A DNA stretch of 5,184 bases from Deltaproteobacteria bacterium (GTDB lineage: Bacteria > Desulfobacterota > Dissulfuribacteria > Dissulfuribacterales > QOAL01), in contig JALWJV010000161.1 of the NCBI GenBank assembly GCA_026996955.1, forward strand, positions 1 through 5,184, in the 5' to 3' direction. This document shows, in pieces, positions 1-5,184 of this stretch (its first letter is position 1; the number at the start of each line of letters is the position of its first letter). A program made the position numbers and the translations under genes. The notes under the pieces are model-generated. The model had not been told where the DNA came from, made no database searches, and saw only the letters and a program-made list of their open reading frames with translations.

Positions 1-29
1 AGACCATTCATAACGCTGAATGGGTACTA

Positions 30-1340
30 ATGATTTTTTTTCAGCACTTACAGGTAAGACCAATGAAAGAAAAACTTACTCCTGAAGAACTCTCGGTTAT
101 TCAGCTTGAGGGATTACAGTGGACAGTCAGCCACGCCTACTCCAACTCACCGTTTTACAGGAAGAAATTTCAGGAAGCAGGTGTAAAGCCAGCCGATATC
201 AAAAAACTTTCAGATATAAGCAGGCTGCCATTTACCACTGCTGATGACCTAAGGGCGGATTATCCCTTTCCGTTACTCTGTGTACCTGAGGAGCAGGTGG
301 TGCGTATTCACTCTTCCTCCGGCACTACCGGCAAGCGCAAGATTCTCACTTACACAAGCAGGGATATAAGTGACTGGACAGATTTTTTTGCCCGGTGCTA
401 TCGCATGGCTGGCGTTGGTCCCAAAAGCCGTGTGCAGATTGCTGTTGGATACGGTCTGTGGACAGCAGGCGCAGGGTTTCAGGCAGGGTGCGAGCAGGTG
501 GGAGCACTGGCCATCCCCGTAGGCCCGGGAAATATTGACATGCAGTGCAGGTTCCTTGAGGATCTTCAGCCGGATGTCCTGTGTTGCACGGCCAGCATGG
601 CACTATTGCTCTCCGAGGAGATAAGGCGGCGCGGGCTTCGTGACAGGATTAATCTCAAGACCATTATTCAGGGCTCAGAGCGATGCAGTGATGCCATGAG
701 AAGCGCCATCCTGGAAAATTCCGGGGCATCTCACCTTTATGATATTACAGGCATGACCGAGCTTTACGGCCCTGGCACCGGTATTGACTGTCATCTTCAC
801 AGGGGTATCCATTACTGGAGCGACTACTTTATCTTTGAATTCCTTGACCCTGAAACACTTCAGCCGGTTGCAGAGGGTGAGGTTGGAGAGATAGTAGTGA
901 CCACCCTCAGGAAAGAGGCATCGCCCCTGATTCGCTACCGCACCAGGGACCTTACCCGAATGATTGCTGGCCAGTGTGATTGCGGCGCCCCGTGGCCCAG
1001 GCATGACCGAATCCTTGGGCGAAGTGATGACATGATAATCTTCCGGGGGGTGAACATCTATCCAGGCCAGATAGACGAGATACTCTCTGAAATTGCCGCA
1101 AGTTACCCCATATCCAGTGAGTTTGACATTACACTTACACAGGCCGGGGGCAGGGACAGCATGCTCATAAGGGTTGAGCGTGAACCTGACGGTGACCCGG
1201 CAGGGGATCAGGAGATAGAGTCCCTGATACTTGCCACCATCAGAAACACCCTGGTTGTGTCACCTGAAATCAAGGTGGTGGATTACGGGGCGCTTCCCCG
1301 TTCTGAAAGGAAATCCAAGAGGATATACGATAAACGCTAA
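30..1340 (+). CDS. paaK: Phenylacetate-CoA ligase family protein (AMP-forming aryl-acid:CoA ligase)
   Basis: It likely activates an aryl or related carboxylic acid to its CoA thioester through an acyl-adenylate in the cytoplasm. The 436 residues match the usual PaaK length. Visible motifs, in order: the N-terminal helix and YRKKF segment (about 43-47); the P-loop SSSGTTGK (95-102); YGLWTAGAG (141-149); GMTELYGPG (241-249), matching the family's YGLSE-GPG motif; RYRTRD (302-307); CDCG (316-319); GRSDDMIIFRGVN (330-342); and the C-terminal PRSERKSKR (423-431), whose lysine 428 fits the conserved adenylation lysine. Two positions are unusual: the P-loop reads GKRK where GKPT is typical, and the C-terminal motif has SERK where SEGK is typical. 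The start is uncertain. ATG 30 gives family length but has no clear Shine-Dalgarno. ATG 63 has AGGT seven bases upstream and would give 425 residues. The frame is also open to the window edge. The family call is firm; phenylacetate as substrate is not shown. Confidence 0.92.
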   Translation: MIFFQHLQVRPMKEKLTPEELSVIQLEGLQWTVSHAYSNSPFYRKKFQEAGVKPADIKKLSDISRLPFTTADDLRADYPFPLLCVPEEQVVRIHSSSGTTGKRKILTYTSRDISDWTDFFARCYRMAGVGPKSRVQIAVGYGLWTAGAGFQAGCEQVGALAIPVGPGNIDMQCRFLEDLQPDVLCCTASMALLLSEEIRRRGLRDRINLKTIIQGSERCSDAMRSAILENSGASHLYDITGMTELYGPGTGIDCHLHRGIHYWSDYFIFEFLDPETLQPVAEGEVGEIVVTTLRKEASPLIRYRTRDLTRMIAGQCDCGAPWPRHDRILGRSDDMIIFRGVNIYPGQIDEILSEIAASYPISSEFDITLTQAGGRDSMLIRVEREPDGDPAGDQEIESLILATIRNTLVVSPEIKVVDYGALPRSERKSKRIYDKR

Positions 1341-1386
1341 CGTCTTAACCACTAGAGTCTGCAGCCAGGAGGCCTGCAGGCGTTAT

Positions 1387-1391
1387 GGAGG
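1387..1391 (+). promoter_or_regulatory. Ribosome binding site of dctP
   Basis: GGAGG ends seven bases before the ATG at 1399. It decides the dctP start: the same frame is open back to 1231, but those codons overlap paaK and do not look like a TRAP binding protein. A signal peptide begins directly at ATG 1399. Confidence 0.8.
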
Positions 1392-1398
1392 CAAGGAG

Positions 1399-2439
1399 AT
1401 GAAACATCAGGTTTTCAATGCGGTTTTTAAAATTTTTACCATTACGGCTGTTTTTGCCCTTTTGTGCCTTCCCTCAGGGGTTATGGCCGGATCCATCACC
1501 CTGAACTATGCCAACTTCCCGCCAGCACCCACATTTCCATGTGTGCAGATGGAGCACTGGAAGCAGGAGGTTGAAAAGCGTACAGGCGGGAAGGTAAAGG
1601 TAAAGACATTTCCCGGCTCAACCCTTTTAGGGGCCAAGAACATGATGGACGGAGTCATTGACGGCATTGCAGACATAGGTTGCGTGGTGTTTGCCTATCA
1701 GCCAGGCCGTTTCCCGCTTCTTGAGGCAGTTGATCTGCCCATTGGTTTTTCAAATGCCACTGTGGCAAATGCTGTGCTTTTTGACCTTTACAGCAAGTAT
1801 AAGCCAAAATCTCTTTCAAAGGTAAAGGTCCTGGCACTGTTTACAGCTCCGCCTGCTGACATAATGTCAAAAAAGCCCATCAGGACACTGGTTGATCTCA
1901 AGGGATACGAGCTTCGCTGCACAGGTGCAGGGGTAAAGCCTCTGAAACTTCTTGGAGCGACTCCGGTGGCCATGCCCCAGTCAGAGACCCCGGAGGCACT
2001 GCAGAAGGGAATTGTAAATGGAGTCTTTTCCTCTCTTGACATACTCAAGGATTTCAACTTTGCAGAAACCTGCCGTTATGCAACTATTTGTCACATGCAG
2101 ACCACTTCCTTTGGTGTGATCATGAACATGGATAGGTGGAACCGCCTGCCTGAGGATGTAAAGCAGGTGCTTGAAGAACTTGCACGGCCCCAGTCAATAT
2201 GGACAGGGAAGTACATTGACTCACATGTTCAGGAATCTGTTGCCTGGTCCAAAAAGAAATATGGTGTTGAGGTCATAAGGCTCCCCGAAGATGAATACAG
2301 GCTCTGGCACAGCAAGGTTGAACCTCTCACCGCCCAGTGGGAGAAGAAGGCTGCTGAAAGGGGGCTTCCTGCAAAGGCATTTTTGAAGGACCTTATGGAG
2401 TTCAAGGCAAAATATGAAAGAGAGTATGGGAGTCTTTAG
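1399..2439 (+). CDS. dctP: TRAP transporter substrate-binding protein, DctP family
   Basis: This is the periplasmic solute receptor of a tripartite ATP-independent periplasmic transporter; it delivers a carboxylate to DctQM. The product has 346 residues, normal for the family. Residues 1-30 form a signal peptide with a basic start, a hydrophobic core (about 10-25) and a VMA cleavage site. The mature protein opens with ITLNYANFPP, the first beta strand of the fold. The segment LKGYELRCTGAG (167-178) contains Arg173, at the place of the arginine that binds the substrate carboxylate in DctP proteins. It is followed by the typical MPQSETPEALQKGIVNGVF (192-210), where the usual acidic Asp/Glu run and G-D-G pattern are somewhat changed. 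The gene ends in tandem stops, TAG followed by TGA. It lies 58 bases after paaK and is probably co-transcribed with it. The substrate is unknown; the paaK neighbour suggests an aryl or other monocarboxylic acid. Confidence 0.95.
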   Translation: MKHQVFNAVFKIFTITAVFALLCLPSGVMAGSITLNYANFPPAPTFPCVQMEHWKQEVEKRTGGKVKVKTFPGSTLLGAKNMMDGVIDGIADIGCVVFAYQPGRFPLLEAVDLPIGFSNATVANAVLFDLYSKYKPKSLSKVKVLALFTAPPADIMSKKPIRTLVDLKGYELRCTGAGVKPLKLLGATPVAMPQSETPEALQKGIVNGVFSSLDILKDFNFAETCRYATICHMQTTSFGVIMNMDRWNRLPEDVKQVLEELARPQSIWTGKYIDSHVQESVAWSKKKYGVEVIRLPEDEYRLWHSKVEPLTAQWEKKAAERGLPAKAFLKDLMEFKAKYEREYGSL

Positions 2440-2446
2440 TGAGAAT

Positions 2447-2450
2447 GGAG
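2447..2450 (+). promoter_or_regulatory. Ribosome binding site of the hicB-like gene
   Basis: GGAG stands five bases before the ATG at 2456. It favours this start over the in-frame ATGs at 2414 and 2426. Those lie inside the end of dctP and would add residues unlike the HicB family. Confidence 0.6.
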
Positions 2451-2455
2451 TTCTG

Positions 2456-2683
2456 ATGGTGAGGCAGTTGACAGCTATTATTGAAAAGGAAGATGATGGG
2501 TATGTAGCCCTTTGTCCTGAGTTGGATATAGCGAGTCAGGGTGATACGGTCAGTGAGGCCCGGGACAATTTGCAGGAGGCGTTGGAGCTGTTTTTTGAAA
2601 CAGCCTCGCCAGAAGAAATTGGTGCCCGCCTTCACAATGAAGTCTACATTACTCAGGTAGAGGTAGCTATTGGTCAGGCTTAA
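2456..2683 (+). CDS. hicB: HicB-like antitoxin-type protein, no HicA partner in the window
   Basis: The product is a small acidic protein of 75 residues that looks like a single HicB-like (UPF0150) domain. It starts with a beta strand (RQLTAIIEKE), then the diagnostic GYVALCPELDIASQGDT (15-31) and an amphipathic helix SEARDNLQEALELFFE (33-48). The tail SPEEIGARLHNEVYITQVEV (51-70) is also seen, to my recollection, in HicB proteins encoded just before hicA. HicB proteins neutralise the HicA mRNA-cleaving toxin, and many carry an extra C-terminal DNA-binding domain. That domain is absent here. No HicA reading frame, with its GSH motif, is present on either side. The gene fills the space between dctP (16-base gap) and dctQ (14-base overlap), so it is probably translated as part of the transporter operon. 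A regulatory role for the transporter is possible but unproven. The domain call is strong; the function is open. Confidence 0.85.
   Translation: MVRQLTAIIEKEDDGYVALCPELDIASQGDTVSEARDNLQEALELFFETASPEEIGARLHNEVYITQVEVAIGQA
2660..2663 (+). promoter_or_regulatory. Ribosome binding site for the TTG start of dctQ
   Basis: GAGG lies inside the hicB-like gene, six bases before the TTG at 2670. An in-frame TAG at 2664-2666 rules out any earlier start. The next in-frame ATG (2757) would cut into the first membrane helix. Site and stop together support the TTG. Confidence 0.6.
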
Positions 2684-3161
2684 GACTGCTGAAAAACTTT
2701 CTTCCAGCCTGGACAGGTGGCTTGCCAGGGCAGGCGCCGTGGTCCTGTTTGCCACCATGATCATAGCCGTGGTGAACATGATCCTTCGCCCCTTTGGTTA
2801 TCCTGTCACAGGTTCTTTTGAGCTCATGGGCCTGGGGTGTGCAGTCACTGCTGCCCTTGGCCTTGCCCTGGCACAGGAGTACAAGAGCCATATCTCAGTT
2901 GATATTCTGTTTAACCACCTGCCTGGAGGCTTAAGGTCGGTTTTGAGGGCAGCAGGCAGTCTTGCCTGCTGCCTTTTGTTTTCTGCTGCTGCATGGCGGC
3001 TTTTTCAGATGGGCATGACACAGCTTGAGACAGGAGAGGTGTCAGAGACCCTGCGCATAGCCTTTTATCCCGTAATCTGGGTGGTTGCAGCAGGCTTTGC
3101 AGCCCTTTCCCTTAGGCTTGCCATTGAGGCCTTAACAGCATTCAGGCGCGATTCAAGATAG
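2670..3161 (+). CDS. dctQ: TRAP transporter small permease subunit, DctQ family
   Basis: This is the small membrane subunit that pairs with DctM in the inner membrane of a TRAP transporter. The 163 residues show four hydrophobic segments at about 20-39, 52-70, 91-112 and 131-153. The family pattern is visible: LDRWLARAG before helix 1, then GSFELMGLG, the KSHISVDIL loop (72-80) matching the usual K-HI-VD motif, and SETLRIAFYPVIW (125-137). In the last motif the common proline after the isoleucine is alanine. The start codon is TTG, and the first 14 bases overlap the hicB-like gene, so translation is probably coupled to it. The dctQ frame is the same as that of dctM, with one TAG and eight sense codons between them; natural DctQM fusions are known in this family. 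The identification is firm, and the TTG start is well supported by the upstream in-frame stop. Confidence 0.93.
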   Translation: MVRLKTAEKLSSSLDRWLARAGAVVLFATMIIAVVNMILRPFGYPVTGSFELMGLGCAVTAALGLALAQEYKSHISVDILFNHLPGGLRSVLRAAGSLACCLLFSAAAWRLFQMGMTQLETGEVSETLRIAFYPVIWVVAAGFAALSLRLAIEALTAFRRDSR

Positions 3162-3185
3162 CGTTTACTGCCCTGCCGAATTCAC

Positions 3186-4466
3186 ATGGAACCCCTGACC
3201 ATTGGCCTGATTGGTATATTCCTCCTGCTTGTCATCATCTTCTGCTTTCGCATTCCCGTAGGTTTTGCCATGGCCCTGACCGGTTATGCCGGGTTTGCAT
3301 GGGTGGTCAACCCAACCGCAGCACTTGGCACAATGGCATCTTCCATCTGGCACACATTTTCGTCCTATGGCCTTGCGGTAATTCCACTCTTTATACTCAT
3401 GGGAAATGTGTGCTTTCATGCCGGTGTGAGCCGCAAGTTGTACAACACTGCCTGGACGTGGACCGGGCACATCAGGGGCGGAATTGCAATGGCAACAGTT
3501 CTTGCCTGTGCAGGTTTTGCTGCAATATGCGGCTCAAATGCCGCAACCGCTGCCACCATGAGTGCCGTGGCCCTGCCGGAGATGAAGAAATTCGGTTACG
3601 ATGACGCATTGAGCACAGGTTCGGTTGCAGCAGGCGCAACCCTGGGCGTAGTGATTCCTCCAAGTGTTGTACTGATAATAATCGGCCTTTCCACAGGCCT
3701 TTCCATTGCAGAGCTCTTTTTTGCAGCCCTTGTACCGGGCCTTGTTCTGACCGCAGGCCTTGCCGGTGTTGTATGGATTATGTGCGTTGTAAATCCTCAG
3801 GCAGGCCCTCCGGGTCCCAAGACCACAATGAGGCAGAAAATAGCAAGCCTTCCCGGTTCAATCGAGATGGCCCTTCTGTTCATGTGTGTTATGACCGGCC
3901 TTTATCTTGGCTGGTTTACGCCCACAGAGGCAGGGGCAGCCGGGGCATTTTTTTCAATAATCATTGCCCTGGTTGGGAAAAATCTTACATGGGAAAAGCT
4001 ATGGGCAGCACTTGATGACAGTGTCAGGACATCATCAATGATCATGATGATTGTGGCAGGCGCTGTTATATTTGGAAAATTTCTTACCATTACCAGGCTG
4101 CCCTATGAAGCTGCTGATTGGGCTGCCTCCCTTCCAGTGCCTTCATGGGCAATACTTGCTGTCATGCTTGCCATATATGTGGTGGGTGGGGCTATAATGG
4201 ATGCACTGGGGCTTTTGATGATTACAATCCCGGTGTTTTTCCCGGTTGCCCAGAGACTTGGTTATGATCCGGTATGGTTTGCCGTGCTCATAACCATAAT
4301 CACTACAATGGGGGCAATAACCCCGCCTGTAGGCATAAATACCTATATTGTTGCAGGAATGGCAAAAGACATACCCTTAACCACGGTGTTCAGGGGCGTA
4401 ACCTGGTTTCTTGCAGCCTTTGTGGTCACTGTTATGCTTATGTTTCTGTTTCCGGAAATGGCCTGA
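3186..4466 (+). CDS. dctM: TRAP transporter large permease subunit, DctM family
   Basis: This large membrane subunit forms the sodium-coupled substrate path and works with DctQ and DctP. Its 426 residues are the standard length, and the protein is hydrophobic throughout with a dozen or so membrane segments. Family landmarks are FRIPVGFAM (21-29), IPLFILMGN (66-74), the first hairpin motif GSNAATAATMSAVALPEM (116-133), GATLGVVIPPS (150-160), FTPTEAGAAGA (244-254), GAIMDALG (335-342) and TPPVGIN (379-385). The GSNAATAATMS and TPPVGIN segments correspond to the hairpin regions that hold sodium in TRAP structures. The ATG at 3186 is the natural start by homology, but the 24 bases before it contain no recognisable Shine-Dalgarno. 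Translation may depend on ribosomes finishing dctQ just upstream. It is the last gene of the plus-strand cluster and is followed by a terminator-like palindrome. Confidence 0.96.
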   Translation: MEPLTIGLIGIFLLLVIIFCFRIPVGFAMALTGYAGFAWVVNPTAALGTMASSIWHTFSSYGLAVIPLFILMGNVCFHAGVSRKLYNTAWTWTGHIRGGIAMATVLACAGFAAICGSNAATAATMSAVALPEMKKFGYDDALSTGSVAAGATLGVVIPPSVVLIIIGLSTGLSIAELFFAALVPGLVLTAGLAGVVWIMCVVNPQAGPPGPKTTMRQKIASLPGSIEMALLFMCVMTGLYLGWFTPTEAGAAGAFFSIIIALVGKNLTWEKLWAALDDSVRTSSMIMMIVAGAVIFGKFLTITRLPYEAADWAASLPVPSWAILAVMLAIYVVGGAIMDALGLLMITIPVFFPVAQRLGYDPVWFAVLITIITTMGAITPPVGINTYIVAGMAKDIPLTTVFRGVTWFLAAFVVTVMLMFLFPEMA

Positions 4467-4480
4467 GTTTGGGAACCGGC

Positions 4481-4527
4481 AAAATCGCGAAACTCGCTGG
4501 TCCCTCGCTCAGCGAGAGGCGATTTTT
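4481..4527. terminator. Composite palindrome, probable bidirectional terminator between convergent genes
   Basis: The outer arms AAAATCGC (4481-4488) and GCGATTTT (4519-4526) pair perfectly, and the right arm ends in five T. Nested inside are CTCGCTG (4493-4499) and CAGCGAG (4510-4516) around a 10-base loop, with small unpaired internal segments of four and two bases. It begins 14 bases after the dctM stop. On the other strand the hairpin also ends in four T, so it could stop transcription coming from the decarboxylase too. Its compound form could also be that of a dispersed intergenic repeat. Confidence 0.7.
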
Positions 4528-4626
4528 ATGGCTGCGCTTCGCCAAGAAAAACTACGAAATTCTTCAAAGTCACTCCAAAACAATACCATTTACTACACTG
4601 AACAGATACAATCATCCTTCCTTTAC

Positions 4627-4647
4627 TTTGAGCTTTCAGCTTCGAGC
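4627..4647. repeat. Three imperfect 7-base tandem units across the decarboxylase stop codon
   Basis: The units TTTGAGC, TTTCAGC and TTCGAGC follow one another directly at 4627, 4634 and 4641. Each differs from its neighbour by one or two bases. The minus-strand stop codon (4636-4638) lies in the middle unit. Three imperfect copies may be chance, but they lie at a gene end where length changes would alter the C-terminus. Confidence 0.45.
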
Positions 4648-5184
4648 TATTTTAGTGGTAAACCCCTTTCCCTGCAGGACGTGGGTTTGTGCACGGCTGC
4701 TGCCCTGTTTCTCTTTCATAACCACAATTTTGGGCCTGGGAAACAGGTTGAAGTCCGTGGCTGTGGCAATGGTATAGGCCCCCATCATGTGTCCTATCAC
4801 AAGATCACCTGGCTCAAGCTCAGGCAGCATGATGTCTTCTGCAATCACATCTATGCTGTCACAGGTAGGGCCTGCCAGCACACTTGGCCGTGGCGTCCCA
4901 TCTTTTTTAAGAACCTCAATGGGGTATGTGGCACTGTCATAGATCCTTCCGCTGTAGGAGCCATAAACACCGTCATCCAGGTAGTACCACATTTTGTCTC
5001 CCCGCATAGCCTTGCCAATGACAGACGAGATGGCTGTGACAGCAGGGGCAGCTATGTAGCGGCCAGGCTCTGCAATAACCCTGGTATTTCCCGGAAGAGA
5101 AGAGATGGCATCCCTCAGCGGTGCACAGAATTCTTCAATTTCAGGCACATCATCAGAGTATGCTGCCGGAAAGCCGCCGCCAAT
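4636..5184 (-). CDS. Ornithine/lysine-type PLP-dependent decarboxylase (fold III), C-terminal part, cut by the window edge
   Basis: This is the last 182 residues of a decarboxylase whose N-terminal half lies beyond the right edge. The family acts on ornithine, lysine or related diamino acids and supplies polyamines in the cytoplasm. In the visible part, GGGFP (2-6) is the glycine loop that binds the cofactor phosphate and EPGRY (39-43) contains the glutamate contacting the pyridine nitrogen. YYLDDGVYGSYSG (67-79) and GPTCDSID (105-112) follow; the latter carries the cysteine and aspartate that reach the active site of the partner subunit. GAYT (135-138) includes the tyrosine near the cofactor. 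The GPTCDSID form favours ornithine/lysine decarboxylase over diaminopimelate decarboxylase, but the substrate is not certain. After the last conserved strand there is a tail of about 25 residues of no clear family pattern, ending in the heptamer repeat. The gene is convergent with the transporter operon and is not part of it. Confidence 0.92.
   Translation of the reverse strand: MGGGFPAAYSDDVPEIEEFCAPLRDAISSLPGNTRVIAEPGRYIAAPAVTAISSVIGKAMRGDKMWYYLDDGVYGSYSGRIYDSATYPIEVLKKDGTPRPSVLAGPTCDSIDVIAEDIMLPELEPGDLVIGHMMGAYTIATATDFNLFPRPKIVVMKEKQGSSRAQTHVLQGKGFTTKIARS

Noticed and set aside
1..30. Possible last nine codons of an upstream plus-strand gene, ending in TAA that overlaps the ligase ATG
   Set aside because: TAATG overlaps are typical of operons, but nine codons carry no recognisable family signal and another frame is also open across this stretch.
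675..1004. 109-residue minus-strand open frame inside paaK
   Set aside because: It is a shadow of conserved ligase motifs, with no ribosome site or recognisable domain.
1372..1381. Perfect 10-base palindrome GCCTGCAGGC as an operator
   Set aside because: It is short, a single copy, and lies in an intra-operon gap without promoter elements; chance is the simpler explanation.
1231..1398. N-terminal extension of dctP by 56 residues
   Set aside because: It overlaps paaK, has no signal or domain character, and a Shine-Dalgarno plus signal peptide fix the start at 1399.
1341..1398. Terminator or promoter between paaK and dctP
   Set aside because: The small CTGCAG hairpin has no T run after it, and no convincing -35/-10 pair is visible; co-transcription is more likely.
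2402..2779. 125-residue minus-strand open frame
   Set aside because: It runs antisense through the end of dctP, the hicB-like gene and the start of dctQ, with no family signature; those plus-strand genes explain the open frame.
2684..3161. A hicA toxin gene after the hicB-like gene
   Set aside because: I searched for a short frame with the GSH double-stranded-RNA-binding pattern on both strands around it; only dctQ is present.
4274..4777. 167-residue plus-strand frame running out of dctM
   Set aside because: It is out of frame with dctM, reads through the terminator palindrome and into the antisense of the decarboxylase, and has low-complexity His/Cys/Asn content typical of a shadow frame.

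Overview
The window holds one plus-strand gene cluster of five genes, paaK - dctP - hicB-like - dctQ - dctM. It is followed by a short convergent intergenic region and the 3' part of a minus-strand PLP-dependent decarboxylase gene. Base composition is moderate, AGG is used freely for arginine, and a phenylacetate-CoA ligase family protein sits beside a TRAP transporter. Together these suggest an anaerobic, organic-acid-using bacterium, with a sulfate-reducing Desulfobacterota type as the best guess. That placement is an inference from gene content; the window has no phylogenetic marker.

Layout. At 30-1340 is an AMP-forming aryl-acid:CoA ligase of the PaaK family. At 1399-2439, after a 58-nt gap, is the periplasmic binding protein (DctP) of a TRAP transporter, with a clear signal peptide. 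At 2456-2683 is a 75-residue HicB-like antitoxin-type protein, inserted exactly between dctP and dctQ and with no HicA toxin in view. At 2670-3161 is the small TRAP membrane subunit (DctQ). It starts at a TTG inside the end of the hicB-like gene. At 3186-4466 is the large TRAP membrane subunit (DctM), in the same reading frame as dctQ and separated from it by one TAG and eight sense codons. At 4467-4635 lies a composite palindrome that probably terminates transcription from both sides. From 4636 to the right edge, on the minus strand, is an ornithine/lysine/diaminopimelate-type decarboxylase that lacks its N-terminal part.

How the genes work together. DctP would capture a carboxylate in the periplasm and DctQM would import it with a sodium gradient. 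The neighbouring ligase would activate an (aryl) acid to its CoA thioester. The cluster therefore reads as an uptake-and-activation module for an organic, possibly aromatic, acid; the substrate cannot be read from the sequence. The decarboxylase is convergent and belongs to a separate unit, probably polyamine synthesis. The least expected element is the hicB-like gene embedded in, and translationally overlapping, a transporter operon.
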